From positions 186,001 to 250,000 of the forward strand of contig NC_011244.1 of assembly GCF_000019705.1 (NCBI RefSeq): a stretch of DNA of 64,000 nucleotides. Direction: 5' to 3'. The stretch's first letter is position 1. Each line of letters begins with the position of its first letter. The notes beneath the pieces are model-generated. The model had not been told where the DNA came from and ran no database searches. It saw nothing but the letters and a program-made list of their open reading frames with translations. The translations under genes and the position numbers were made by a program. Source of the stretch: Borrelia recurrentis A1 (GTDB lineage Bacteria > Spirochaetota > Spirochaetia > Borreliales > Borreliaceae). Positions 45,559 through 55,039 of the stretch are shown here, in pieces.

Positions 45559-46407
45559 ATGCAGGTTATCAAAATACTCTTTACTATCTTGCTAGCTTTT
45601 TTGTTTAGCAATTGTACCAAAAACAAAGAAAATGTCATCGCAATTGGTGGATCTACTTCAACAACTGCTATTATGGATGAAATGATTTTAAAATACCAAA
45701 AAATCAACGATCAAATTAAAGTAACTTATGATGCTCAAGGTAGCAGTGTAGGTATTAAAGGATTATTCAATGGTATTTATAAAATGGCAATTTCCTCAAG
45801 AGATGCAACTGAAGAAGAAATTGCTCAGGTAGCAAAAGTCACAATTATTGCTTATGATGCTTTAATATTTATTACAAGCCCTGATGTCAAGATTACAAAC
45901 ATTACAGAAGAAGATTTAGTAAAAATTTTAAATGGTAATATTAGTAATTGGAAACAAGTTGGAGGTCCTGATGCCAAAATTAACTTTATAAACAGAGATT
46001 CTTCATCAGGTTCCTATTCATCTATCAAAGAACTAGTTCTTGAAAAAATATTGAAAAATCTTGAAGAAGCTCAATTTAGAAAAGATAGCATTATCGTGAA
46101 ATCTAATGGAGAAGTAATTGAAAAAATCAGTCTTACACCTAACTCAATTGGTTATATTAGCTTTGGATATGCAAGAGGTGCAATAGAAAAAGGCCTGCAT
46201 ACATTATCAATAAACAGCATATATCCTACAAAAGAAACAATAATAAAGGATAAATATGATATAAAGAGAAAAATAATAGCAATAACAAACAATATTTCTG
46301 AAGATCAAAATACACTTGATTTCATCAATTTTATATTAAGTCCAAGTGGACAAGACATCATTGAAGAACAAGGGTTTATAAAGGTCAATACAACTGAAAA
46401 TAATTAA
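45559..46407 (+). CDS. pstS: Phosphate-binding lipoprotein PstS
   Basis: About 282 residues. The signal peptide ends in a lipobox (LFSNC, cysteine 19), so the protein is lipid-anchored. Phosphate-site loops are intact: AIGGSTSTTAIM, ISSRDA and NRDSSSGSYSS; ITEEDLVKILNGNISNWKQVGG is the typical PstS helix-loop. It captures phosphate for the PstC-PstA-PstB permease encoded downstream. The ATG at 45559 has a near-perfect AAAGGAG; a frame open from 45505 would include the promoter and is rejected. Confidence 0.95.
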   Translation: MQVIKILFTILLAFLFSNCTKNKENVIAIGGSTSTTAIMDEMILKYQKINDQIKVTYDAQGSSVGIKGLFNGIYKMAISSRDATEEEIAQVAKVTIIAYDALIFITSPDVKITNITEEDLVKILNGNISNWKQVGGPDAKINFINRDSSSGSYSSIKELVLEKILKNLEEAQFRKDSIIVKSNGEVIEKISLTPNSIGYISFGYARGAIEKGLHTLSINSIYPTKETIIKDKYDIKRKIIAITNNISEDQNTLDFINFILSPSGQDIIEEQGFIKVNTTENN

Positions 46408-46421
46408 TACTATGAAAAAAT

Positions 46422-46461
46422 TTGACTAAGTATTTAAATTAAATATAATCTTATCAAGATT
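46422..46461 (+). promoter_or_regulatory. Internal promoter before pstC, with a dyad at the -10/start
   Basis: TTGACT (46422-46427), a 16-base spacer and a consensus TATAAT (46444-46449). The inverted repeat AATCTT-ATC-AAGATT (46447-46461) overlaps the -10 and the expected transcription start. It lies in the 87-base gap between pstS and pstC, so the permease genes may be transcribed apart from pstS. Confidence 0.6.
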
Positions 46462-46494
46462 CAATTTCTTTCTATAGGGGAACTCTTTTAAAGA

Positions 46495-47403
46495 ATGCAA
46501 TTAACTCTAAAAACAAAAAGAAATATTGTTAGACTGGCTTTTAAATGCTTTATTGTTGCATCTGCAACAATTAGTACTCTAATAATATTATTACTAATCT
46601 TATTTATTATTAAAAATGGAATAACACCTTTTTTGAACAATAAAATTAATATTTTAAATTTTTTATTCAACACAGATTGGAATCCTACCAGTAAAATACA
46701 AAAATCTTATGGTATCTTATCTTTTATTATAAATTCCGCTTTAACAACATTTTTTTCTGTTGCAATTGCACTACCAATTGGCCTTGGATTTGCAATCTAT
46801 TTATCTGAAAAAACTAAAGGTATCTACCAAAAAACATTGCAAACGATCATAGAACTCTTAGCAGGAATTCCAAGTGTAGTATATGGATTTTTTGGAAGCA
46901 CATTTATATCTTCTCTTATAAAAAACACTTTTATAAGAGAAGACAATTTAGGATATAATCTAATAACTTCAATAATAGTTTTAAGTATAATGATACTCCC
47001 AACAATAATTAGTGTTTCATATACATCTCTTAAAACTGTCCCAAAATCATATAAATTAGCATCTCTTGCACTGGCTGCAACGGATTGGCAAACAATATAT
47101 AAGGTAATGATTCCTTCGGCTAGTAAAGGCATTTTAGCAGGAGTAATACTAGCAATAGGAAGAGCAATTGGTGAAACAATAGCTGTTTTAATGGTTGGTG
47201 GTGGTTCACCCCTATTTATAAGAAATATTTTTTCACCTATTAGAACACTAACAGTAAACATTGCAATAGACATGGCATATGCATCTGGAACTCATAAAGA
47301 AGCTCTATTTGCAACAGCATTGGTATTACTATCACTAGTTATAATAACAAATTCAATTAAACATCTGATTTTATCTTCATCTAAAAGGCTAAAAATCAAG
47401 TGA
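46495..47403 (+). CDS. pstC: Phosphate ABC transporter permease PstC
   Basis: A 302-residue inner-membrane permease with six membrane segments, an extracytoplasmic segment after the first, and the ABC-permease EAA loop (YKLASLALAATDWQTIYKVMIPSASKGILAG). It forms the channel with PstA. AGGGGA lies about 12 bases before the ATG. The stop TGA overlaps the GTG start of pstA. Confidence 0.94.
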   Translation: MQLTLKTKRNIVRLAFKCFIVASATISTLIILLLILFIIKNGITPFLNNKINILNFLFNTDWNPTSKIQKSYGILSFIINSALTTFFSVAIALPIGLGFAIYLSEKTKGIYQKTLQTIIELLAGIPSVVYGFFGSTFISSLIKNTFIREDNLGYNLITSIIVLSIMILPTIISVSYTSLKTVPKSYKLASLALAATDWQTIYKVMIPSASKGILAGVILAIGRAIGETIAVLMVGGGSPLFIRNIFSPIRTLTVNIAIDMAYASGTHKEALFATALVLLSLVIITNSIKHLILSSSKRLKIK

Positions 47404-48938
47404 AAAAAATTCAAATGAATAAACTATTTAATCAAATTGCATTTTGCATAATCAAATTTATTGCTTATTTTTTAATAACATTATTGTTATTTATAATATC
47501 CTACATAGTATACAATTCGATATTCTTTACAAGCAAAAAAGAATCATTATTCTTAGATGAAACAACACATTTCTTACCATTTAAATCAAATAACAATACA
47601 GTCAAAATAGCATTCATTATCAATAAAAGCATTAAAATTAACGAAATTACTACTCAAGATATTTATAACATATACAACAACAAGATCTCACACTGGGGTA
47701 GTATCTCAGACCAAAATCTTGACATAGTACCAATTGCAAGCTCTCAACCAAATATGTCAAACGAAGTAATACTACAAACTCTTATCAAAAATAATAAATT
47801 CAATAACAGATATATAAAACTTGTCGAATCAAGTGAAGATATGATAGAAGCTATAAATCAAACAAACGGTGCTATTGGATACCTCACCAAAGATGATCTT
47901 GAAAAATTAGATTTTAAAAAATATCCAAAAATTAAATCACTAAGAATAAAATCCATATCAATTTTAGTAGGGAAAAAAACATTACAAAAAAGTGAAAATG
48001 AAATTATTGACATAATAAACCTTCAGCAAATCAAAAAACTACTCATAGGAAAAGCAAATTGGAATGATTTAATATCTAAAGATATCAAATTGAATATCAT
48101 AAAATACTCAGATTATGATCCAAATGCAATAAAAATGGTAGAAAAAAATGAAGGTACAATTGCAATTGTACCCTGGCATTACTTTTATAAAAGTGATGCA
48201 CCTTTTTTAAAATTATATGATATAAAAAAAAATATGCCTTTAAATTTAAATTTCATCTTATCTACACCAAGAAATTCTGGAAAATATGGAGGTATTTCTT
48301 ATTTAATCTTAAATACATTTTATGTCATACTACTAACAGCAATAATTTCAATTTTAATAGGAATTGGTACAGGAATAATGCTTGCAGAGTATACTTCAAA
48401 CAAAGTATTCTATAAAACAGTATCTATGAGCGTTGACATCTTATCATCCATTCCTGCCATTATATTTGGACTCTTTGGACTTATATTTTTTGTTCCAATT
48501 TTTGGAATGGGAATACTCTCAGGAGCAATCACAAGTTCTTTAATGATATTACCAATGATTGTCAAAACAACAGAAGAATCACTAAAATCAATTCCAAAAT
48601 CATACAAATACGCATCGTTTGCACTTGGCGCCAATAAAACAGAGACTATAATTAAAATTTTATTACCCGCTGCCAATCCAGGAATATTAACAGGAATAGT
48701 CCTTGCAATAGGACGTGCCCTTGGAGAGACTGCTGTACTTCTCTTTACAATGGGAACAAACTTGGGACTTGCAAGCACTTTAAATGAACCCTCAAGAAGT
48801 CTAACCGTACACCTATTATTACTATTTCAAGAAGGATATTTAGATAAAGGATTTGCAACAGCATCAATACTCATAATAATAATATTATTAATAAATCTAA
48901 TATCAAAATTTTTAATTAACAAATTATATAGGATTTAG
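47400..48938 (+). CDS. pstA: Phosphate ABC transporter permease PstA with a PBP-like insert
   Basis: A 512-residue permease, far longer than the usual 280-300. Membrane segment 1 is at about 16-38; the other five and the EAA loop (YKYASFALGANKTETIIKILLPAANPGILTG) come after residue 300. Residues about 44-300 are extracytoplasmic and resemble PstS lobe 2 twice: ITTQDIYNIYNNKISHWGSI...GAIGYLTKDDL (66-167) and LQQIKKLLIGKANWNDLI...GTIAIVPWHYFY (180-263). Phosphate-binding loops of PstS are not conserved in either. The start is GTG at 47400 overlapping the pstC stop; ATG 47415 is an alternative. Confidence 0.92.
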   Translation: MKKIQMNKLFNQIAFCIIKFIAYFLITLLLFIISYIVYNSIFFTSKKESLFLDETTHFLPFKSNNNTVKIAFIINKSIKINEITTQDIYNIYNNKISHWGSISDQNLDIVPIASSQPNMSNEVILQTLIKNNKFNNRYIKLVESSEDMIEAINQTNGAIGYLTKDDLEKLDFKKYPKIKSLRIKSISILVGKKTLQKSENEIIDIINLQQIKKLLIGKANWNDLISKDIKLNIIKYSDYDPNAIKMVEKNEGTIAIVPWHYFYKSDAPFLKLYDIKKNMPLNLNFILSTPRNSGKYGGISYLILNTFYVILLTAIISILIGIGTGIMLAEYTSNKVFYKTVSMSVDILSSIPAIIFGLFGLIFFVPIFGMGILSGAITSSLMILPMIVKTTEESLKSIPKSYKYASFALGANKTETIIKILLPAANPGILTGIVLAIGRALGETAVLLFTMGTNLGLASTLNEPSRSLTVHLLLLFQEGYLDKGFATASILIIIILLINLISKFLINKLYRI

Positions 48939-48941
48939 CAA

Positions 48942-49706
48942 ATGAACCAAGACAAAGCTATCATTCAAACAGAAAATTTAAATTTATTTTATACAGATTT
49001 TAAAGCACTAAGTAACATTAATATATCAATATTACGAAATAGCATCACTGCATTAATAGGTCCATCAGGTTGTGGTAAATCAACTTTCCTTAGAACACTT
49101 AATAGAATGAATGACCTTGTTGAAGGAGTTAAAATAGAAGGAAAAGTTATGTATGAAGGTAAAAGCATTTATTCAAATAACTTTGATGTTTTAGAACTTA
49201 GAAGAAAAATAGGAATGGTTTTTCAAACTCCCAATCCATTCTTAATGTCAGTTTATGACAATATAAGTTATGGCCCCAAAATCCATGGCATCAAAGATAA
49301 AAAAAAGCTTGATGAAATAGTTGAAAAATCTTTAATTAAATCCGCATTATGGAATGAAGTAAAAGACAAACTTAACAGAAATGCACTAAGTCTTTCAGGA
49401 GGACAACAACAAAGACTCTGCATTGCAAGAACCCTTGCAATAGAACCAAATGTAATACTAATGGATGAACCTACCTCCGCTCTTGATCCAATATCAACAG
49501 GTAAAATTGAAGAATTAATAATAAATCTAAAAGAAAGTTACACCATCATAATAGTAACTCATAATATGCAACAAGCTGGAAGAATATCTGACAGAACAGC
49601 TTTCTTCTTAAATGGATACATTGAAGAAGAAAGCAAAACAGATGAATTATTCTTCAATCCTAAGAATATTAAAACAGAAGAATATATCACCGGTAAATTT
49701 GGTTAA
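48942..49706 (+). CDS. pstB: Phosphate ABC transporter ATPase PstB
   Basis: A 254-residue ABC ATPase with Walker [10 protein letters not shown] near residue 38, Q-loop [14 protein letters not shown] (the PstB-type sequence), signature LSGGQQQRL and Walker [14 protein letters not shown]. It powers the PstC-PstA channel. It is the last gene of the operon; no phoU follows, and the convergent ZIP gene ends one base away. Confidence 0.97.
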   Translation: MNQDKAIIQTENLNLFYTDFKALSNINISILRNSITALIGPSGCGKSTFLRTLNRMNDLVEGVKIEGKVMYEGKSIYSNNFDVLELRRKIGMVFQTPNPFLMSVYDNISYGPKIHGIKDKKKLDEIVEKSLIKSALWNEVKDKLNRNALSLSGGQQQRLCIARTLAIEPNVILMDEPTSALDPISTGKIEELIINLKESYTIIIVTHNMQQAGRISDRTAFFLNGYIEEESKTDELFFNPKNIKTEEYITGKFG

Positions 49707-49707
49707 A

Positions 49708-50529
49708 TTAACCCAAAGAAACATCAAGGAACATCATTAAAGAAAACCCAATAACTCCAAATATGGTCGGGATCTTATTATCAATATCTTTCCTTTTAGC
49801 CTCAGGTATTAATTGTTCAATTGAGACATAAATCATTGCACCTGCAGAAAAGGATAAAGCAAAGGGTAAAATCCTAGTAAAAGTATAAACAGCATAAGAA
49901 CCCAAAAAGCCTCCAATAATTTCCACCAATCCTGACATTTGTCCATAATTAAAACACTTCCATAAAGGAACATGGCCTCTTCTTAAAGGCAAAGAAATAG
50001 CCGCACCTTCTGGCATATTTTGAATACCAATTCCCAATGTAAGAATCATAGCTCCAACTAAAGTATGCAGATCAGGAGAAGATGCTAGAGCACCAAAAGC
50101 AACACCAACAGCAAGTCCTTCGGGAAAATTATGCAAAGTTACAGCTGTAAAAAGCAAAAAATCCTTCTTTCCATGTCTGGTTAAATCTTCATCAATAAAT
50201 GTTAACTTTTCAAGGTCTGGCACAAATACATCTACAATATATATAAAAAATGCACCACAAAGAAAACCACAAACTGCAGGTATCCACGTAACATAACCAA
50301 GCTCTTCTGCCATTTCTATTGCTGGTTTAATAAGCGAAAAAAAACTAGCAGCAATCATAATTCCTGCCGAAAATCCAAGCATAGCATCCATTATTTTATT
50401 ATTGACTCGCCTAAAACAAAAAACAGCAGCTGCGCCAAAAGCAGTGGTAAACCAAGTAAAAACAGAACCTAAAAATCCTAAAAAAATAGGATGAAGAGTT
50501 AATAAATAATCACACAAATGCTTAAACAT
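49708..50529 (-). CDS. ZIP-family metal transporter (GufA-like)
   Basis: A 273-residue membrane protein with about eight segments. The ZIP metal-site motifs are HNFPEGLAVGVAFG in one segment and GIGIQNMPEGAAISLPLRR in the next, both with the usual H/N-x-x-P-E-G. It probably imports a divalent metal such as manganese or zinc, which matters in Borrelia because it relies on manganese rather than iron. GGAGGAT precedes the ATG. It follows alaS by 27 bases and may be co-transcribed with the fliG1-alaS unit. Confidence 0.9.
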   Translation of the reverse strand: MFKHLCDYLLTLHPIFLGFLGSVFTWFTTAFGAAAVFCFRRVNNKIMDAMLGFSAGIMIAASFFSLIKPAIEMAEELGYVTWIPAVCGFLCGAFFIYIVDVFVPDLEKLTFIDEDLTRHGKKDFLLFTAVTLHNFPEGLAVGVAFGALASSPDLHTLVGAMILTLGIGIQNMPEGAAISLPLRRGHVPLWKCFNYGQMSGLVEIIGGFLGSYAVYTFTRILPFALSFSAGAMIYVSIEQLIPEAKRKDIDNKIPTIFGVIGFSLMMFLDVSLG

Positions 50530-50556
50530 AAAGTATCCTCCATAATTTTTCTATTA

Positions 50557-52335
50557 TCATATCAAAATTGCCCTTATTCTCCTTATTCCTGATGAAGAAG
50601 CTTGTTCTTTTTGTATCTTAAAAGTGCCAAGCTCACTGGTATTATTAACATGAGGACCACCACAAACTTCAATTGAAAAACCATCTATTTCATATACACT
50701 TACAATATCTTCATATTTTTCACCAAATAAAGCTATAGCCCCTTTAACCAAAGCATCCTCCAAACTCATTATAGATTTCTTTACAGACAATTTATTTTTT
50801 ATTTGTAAATTAACAATATCTTCAACCTTTTTTATCTCATCATCCGTCATTTTACAAGGATGACTAAAATCAAATCTTAATCTCTGAGAAGTAATATTAC
50901 TACCCTTTTGTCTTACATGATCACCTAGCACTAATTGAAGAGCCTTATGAAGTAAATGAGTAGCTGTATGCAATTTAGTAGTCTCATATGAACAATCTGC
51001 AAGTCCACCCTTAAATACCTTATCACTTCCCTTCTTAGACACTTCTTGATGTTTTTTAAAATGTTCTTCAAAACCCTCCCTATCCATACTAAACCCATAT
51101 TCAATTGCAAGTTCTTCTGTAATTTCATAAGGAAAACCATAAGTATCATAAAGTTTAAAAGAAATATCACCTGGAATTAATTTTGATGATAGTTGATGGA
51201 TCAATTTAACAAATTCTTGTTCTCCATAACGCAAAGTCTTAAAAAATTTTTCTTCTTCTATATTCAATTCATTCTTAATAAAATCTTTTTTTTCTGTTAT
51301 CTCTTTATAAAAAGATTTATAAATGTCTTCAACAGAATCAACAAGATCTGCTAAACAATGGGATTCCATACCAAGTTTTTTTGCATATCTAATAGATCTT
51401 CTAATAAGCCTTCTTAAAACATAACCTTGTCCCACATTAGATGGAAGAACTGAAAAATTATCAGCTAAAATAAAACAACTGGCCTTAATATGATCAGCAA
51501 TGATTCTAATAGCTCTATCATCTTCCAAATTATCCCCATAAACCTTACCAGAAATTTTTTCTATCTGTTTGATTATAGGTCTAAATGCATCAGTATCATA
51601 AACTGAAGATTTTCCCTGTAAAAATGTAATTGTTCTCTCAATACCCATGCCTGTATCTACACATTTCCTCTTTAATTCTTCATAATTACCATCATTATCC
51701 TTGTTATATTGCATAAAAACATTATTCCAAATCTCAAAATATTTGCCACAAGAACAAGTAATATCACACGTATTAGAACATTTATCTATTCCTGTATCAA
51801 CAAATATCTCGGTATCTGGACCACAAGGCCCTACATTCCCAACAGGACCCCAAAAATTATGCTCTCTTGAGAGATAAAATATTCTATCTTTAGAAATTCC
51901 AAGTTTTTCCCAAATATCAGCTGTTTTTACATCTCTAGGAATATCTTTATCACCTTCAAATACACTAACATAAAGTTTATCTTTTGAAATATTTAAATAA
52001 TGAGGTGAAGTTAAAAACTCAAAACTATATTCTACTGAAAGTTCTTTAAAATAAGCACCAAGAGACCAATTTCCAAGCATCTCAAAAAAAGTCAAATGAC
52101 TTAAATCTCCAACCTCATCAATATCTCCTGTTCTTAAACATTTTTGAACATCAACTAACATATCTCCAGATGGATGAATCTCTCCAAGCAAATAAGGTAC
52201 AAGGGGCTGCATGCCAGCCGTATTAAAAAGAACCGTAGAATCATTATCAGGAATCAAAGATTTACCTACAATCTCACAATGTCCCTTACTTTTAAAAAAG
52301 TCTATATATTTTGCACGTAGCTCATCAAGTTTCAC
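50557..52335 (-). CDS. alaS: Alanyl-tRNA synthetase, short form
   Basis: A 592-residue AlaRS against about 875 in E. coli. The class-II catalytic core (NTAGMQPLVPYL, then RRLIRRSIRYAKKL), the tRNA-recognition part and an editing domain with TATHLLHKAL and CGGPHVNNT are present. The protein stops right after the editing domain (SSGIRRIRAILI), so the DHHA1/C-Ala dimerisation region is missing. I believe this is a genus trait rather than damage. The start is GTG at 52335 with AGGAG eight bases upstream; it overlaps the fliG1 stop by one base. Confidence 0.94.
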   Translation of the reverse strand: MKLDELRAKYIDFFKSKGHCEIVGKSLIPDNDSTVLFNTAGMQPLVPYLLGEIHPSGDMLVDVQKCLRTGDIDEVGDLSHLTFFEMLGNWSLGAYFKELSVEYSFEFLTSPHYLNISKDKLYVSVFEGDKDIPRDVKTADIWEKLGISKDRIFYLSREHNFWGPVGNVGPCGPDTEIFVDTGIDKCSNTCDITCSCGKYFEIWNNVFMQYNKDNDGNYEELKRKCVDTGMGIERTITFLQGKSSVYDTDAFRPIIKQIEKISGKVYGDNLEDDRAIRIIADHIKASCFILADNFSVLPSNVGQGYVLRRLIRRSIRYAKKLGMESHCLADLVDSVEDIYKSFYKEITEKKDFIKNELNIEEEKFFKTLRYGEQEFVKLIHQLSSKLIPGDISFKLYDTYGFPYEITEELAIEYGFSMDREGFEEHFKKHQEVSKKGSDKVFKGGLADCSYETTKLHTATHLLHKALQLVLGDHVRQKGSNITSQRLRFDFSHPCKMTDDEIKKVEDIVNLQIKNKLSVKKSIMSLEDALVKGAIALFGEKYEDIVSVYEIDGFSIEVCGGPHVNNTSELGTFKIQKEQASSSGIRRIRAILI

Positions 52336-53570
52336 TAAACAAACTCCTCATTCTTTCTATAAATAATCAACTCACCTTTCAAAGTCAACTCTTTAATATA
52401 ATTAACAAAAGACATAGTCATTGCCTTTATATCTTTTTTTCTTGCTCTTTTTAACAAGGATTCTTCTTCTAAGACAAGTTCTTTACGTCTCCTTGAAATA
52501 TTAAAAAGAATTTTATTTCTAATCTCATCACTTTTATCTTTAATAATCATTGCAATATCATGGTTTTTAAACTCTCTTAAAATATTATGCATATCATTAT
52601 CTGTAATTCTAAGTATCACATTAATATCAAATATCTTTTCTTTAATTTCAATATCTTTAACAGGATTGAAAACCTTCATATCAATATTACTTAAAAGATT
52701 TTTTTCATCTTCAAAATCCATGTAACTTAAAATATCAACAAGTATCTTAGAGCCATCAAGTTTCTCAGTCTTAAGCTTACCTTGAATTTTTAATCTATCC
52801 TTCAATCTATTAGAAATAACCTCAATAACATCCACATTCAACTGCCTTGGTTTAGCAAGAGTCTTAATAAATTTTTTCTTAACATCCATTTCTAACATAG
52901 AAAAAACATATTTTTTTTGTTCTTTAGTCAAATAACCATATATAACTAAAAGTGTTTGAACATTTTCATTTCTAATTAAAGCCCAAAGTTGTTCATTTTC
53001 AATGCCAGACAAATAATCAAAAGGCAAAAAAGGATCAAGACCTGTAACTTTTTTATAAATTTCCTTTGCTTGTGTCTTAGTTAAAGATTTATTTAATAGT
53101 TCATAGGCAAACTTATCGTCAACTTTTAAATATTTTTTTTCACTTCTAATCAACTCTTCAAACTCTTTAATAATTCGTTTCTTATCATCAGGAGTAATAT
53201 ATTTAATATTTGTAATTTCCCTAGTAATAGCAATAATATCTGCATCATCAAGTTCAGCCATAATCTCTGCTGATTTTTCAAGACCAATAGCTAAAAAATA
53301 CTTTGCTATTTTAGATACTTTACTCTCTCTACGAATGAACCCCGGCCTTTCTACTCCTTTATTGGACGCATTTAATTTACTTTGACTATCTTTTTTTCTT
53401 TTTTTTACCAAATTAACCCAAGATTTAAGAATTGAGCCTTGTATCTCAGAATCACCCAAATCATCATACAATTCTTTACTCTTAATACCTTTATTATTCC
53501 AAATATTTTGAAAGGTCTTTACTCCCAAATTTTTTACATCTTGATATTTGGACAGTCTAGGATCCTGCAT
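52335..53570 (-). CDS. fliG1: FliG-like flagellar switch protein (FliG1 type)
   Basis: About 411 residues with FliG domain organisation. Middle-domain motifs (LEKSAEIMAELDDADIIAIT; WALIRNENVQTLLVIYGYLT, an EHPQ-like position) and a C-terminal armadillo-like part are visible. It is divergent from canonical FliG: the torque-helix charged residues are poorly kept. B. burgdorferi has two fliG genes; the one at this place, BB_0221, is FliG1, reported as polar and distinct from the motor FliG2. I start at ATG 53570 with GAGAGGG upstream; the frame also opens at a TTG. It overlaps pgl. Confidence 0.85.
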   Translation of the reverse strand: MQDPRLSKYQDVKNLGVKTFQNIWNNKGIKSKELYDDLGDSEIQGSILKSWVNLVKKRKKDSQSKLNASNKGVERPGFIRRESKVSKIAKYFLAIGLEKSAEIMAELDDADIIAITREITNIKYITPDDKKRIIKEFEELIRSEKKYLKVDDKFAYELLNKSLTKTQAKEIYKKVTGLDPFLPFDYLSGIENEQLWALIRNENVQTLLVIYGYLTKEQKKYVFSMLEMDVKKKFIKTLAKPRQLNVDVIEVISNRLKDRLKIQGKLKTEKLDGSKILVDILSYMDFEDEKNLLSNIDMKVFNPVKDIEIKEKIFDINVILRITDNDMHNILREFKNHDIAMIIKDKSDEIRNKILFNISRRRKELVLEEESLLKRARKKDIKAMTMSFVNYIKELTLKGELIIYRKNEEFV

Positions 53571-54258
53571 AGACCCTCTCAATATTTGTAAAAACTAATA
53601 AATGTGAATGGTCTTTAAAAATTCTAGCTGGACATTCCCTCAAAGAAATATCTGAACTTAAAAAATTTTCTAAAGCACCTCTTTTTTCATCCCCAATAAA
53701 AAACAGTACAGACGCCTTAGAAGACAATAAAGATTTAGGAGTTAAACTAATTCTTTTATTTGGAAATTTTGGTGAATCATACTCATATTGATATCCTTCC
53801 ATTTCAGAAAATAAAAGCTTCTTTGAAGGAAAAATAGATGCAATATGCCCATCCTCACCAACAGATAAAATACTTAAATCTAATCTTGTAAATCTAGAAT
53901 TAAATTCAATATTATAATTATAAATGGAAGACGTCTCATCAAATTCATTGTAAATAAAAGGATGTAAATTTGAACCACAGACTAAATTTTTTTCCACCAT
54001 TTTAGAAAAAAAATTTTCACTTAAAAGTTTAAAATTACTATAACTGCTATTTAAATCAACACAACGCTCATCGGTTAAGAAAAAATGAGATTTCTTGAGA
54101 GAATAATTTTGCTCATCAAAAACATTAAGAAAAGAAATAATATTGCGACCACCGCAAATTCCAATACTAGTAAAATCACTTTGACTAACATTATTTAAAA
54201 AAAACTCAAAAAACTTATTCTTTAAATCACTCTCTTTATTAGAATACAAAAATTCCAT
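53557..54258 (-). CDS. pgl: 6-phosphogluconolactonase
   Basis: About 233 residues of the glucosamine-6-phosphate isomerase/6-phosphogluconolactonase family (DevB type). Key segments are ICGGRNIISFLNVF near the start, FFLTDERCVDL and LSILSVGEDGHIASIFP, the usual G-x-G-x-D-G-H-x-A-S-x-F-P. It hydrolyses 6-phosphogluconolactone in the oxidative pentose phosphate path. The start is the ATG at 54258 with AAAGGA; the preceding GTG is an unlikely alternative. It lies after the SIMPL-domain gene and overlaps the FliG1-like gene. Confidence 0.88.
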   Translation of the reverse strand: MEFLYSNKESDLKNKFFEFFLNNVSQSDFTSIGICGGRNIISFLNVFDEQNYSLKKSHFFLTDERCVDLNSSYSNFKLLSENFFSKMVEKNLVCGSNLHPFIYNEFDETSSIYNYNIEFNSRFTRLDLSILSVGEDGHIASIFPSKKLLFSEMEGYQYEYDSPKFPNKRISLTPKSLLSSKASVLFFIGDEKRGALENFLSSDISLRECPARIFKDHSHLLVFTNIERVYAGS

Positions 54259-54277
54259 CACTATTCCTTTGAATAAA

Positions 54278-54970
54278 TCAATCTAAATAATAAGAAACTG
54301 TAGTAACTACTCTTAATATCTTTTTTGAATAACGAGCATGATCTTCGTCACTTCTATCAATTGGAATAAATTCAAAATACCCTTGATTTGCTGTTTTCAC
54401 TTTACCCAAAGCAACACCTGAATGATGTGCAAACTCTAATGCTGCTGAATAAGCATTTTTAATAGAATCTGCTAACATATCCGGTTTAACATCATTAATC
54501 TTATCAAAATAATACCTTGGACCAAGATTACTATTTAAAAGTACTCCCTTATTGTAAAGTTCAGTGATATTTTTACTTGCTTTTTCCATTTTATCAACAT
54601 CCGAAGTACGAACACCTAAAGATACGTAAGCATTATACTTGTAAAGAGTATCACGATAATTTGCAATATTAAGACTCATATTAAGCATATCTATCTCATC
54701 TTCATGAAATCCATAACTCACAAAAAAATCCTTTATTCTCAATAAATTAGCATTATTTAATTTATTAATCTCTTCTACACTATTGCCACCCAATTCATAA
54801 TTCAAACTCCAACTTGAAAAAGTTGACAAAACCTCTCTTTCACTCAATCCTTTAACAGTAATGTAATTTGCATTTTTTACACCAATACCCTTTATACCAC
54901 TAGATATAATAAACGATGCTAATAGCAATAGTATAAACGATAATGAAATTAACATTTTTTCTAGAAACAT
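54278..54970 (-). CDS. SIMPL-domain (DUF541) exported protein
   Basis: A 230-residue protein with an N-terminal hydrophobic segment (about residues 8-25) acting as signal or anchor, followed by a SIMPL/DUF541 domain (ANYITVKGLSEREV, then repeated strand-helix units to VTTVSYYLD). These proteins are periplasmic or surface proteins with ill-defined roles, some tied to oxidative-stress tolerance. An AGGATG sits before the ATG. It begins the minus-strand unit leading into pgl, fliG1 and alaS, and is divergent from dus. Confidence 0.8.
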   Translation of the reverse strand: MFLEKMLISLSFILLLLASFIISSGIKGIGVKNANYITVKGLSEREVLSTFSSWSLNYELGGNSVEEINKLNNANLLRIKDFFVSYGFHEDEIDMLNMSLNIANYRDTLYKYNAYVSLGVRTSDVDKMEKASKNITELYNKGVLLNSNLGPRYYFDKINDVKPDMLADSIKNAYSAALEFAHHSGVALGKVKTANQGYFEFIPIDRSDEDHARYSKKILRVVTTVSYYLD

Positions 54971-55039
54971 ACATCCTGCCTCTTAATTTTTATAAAACAA
55001 TATTGTCAAATTAAACAATTTATTTTAGCATATTACGCT

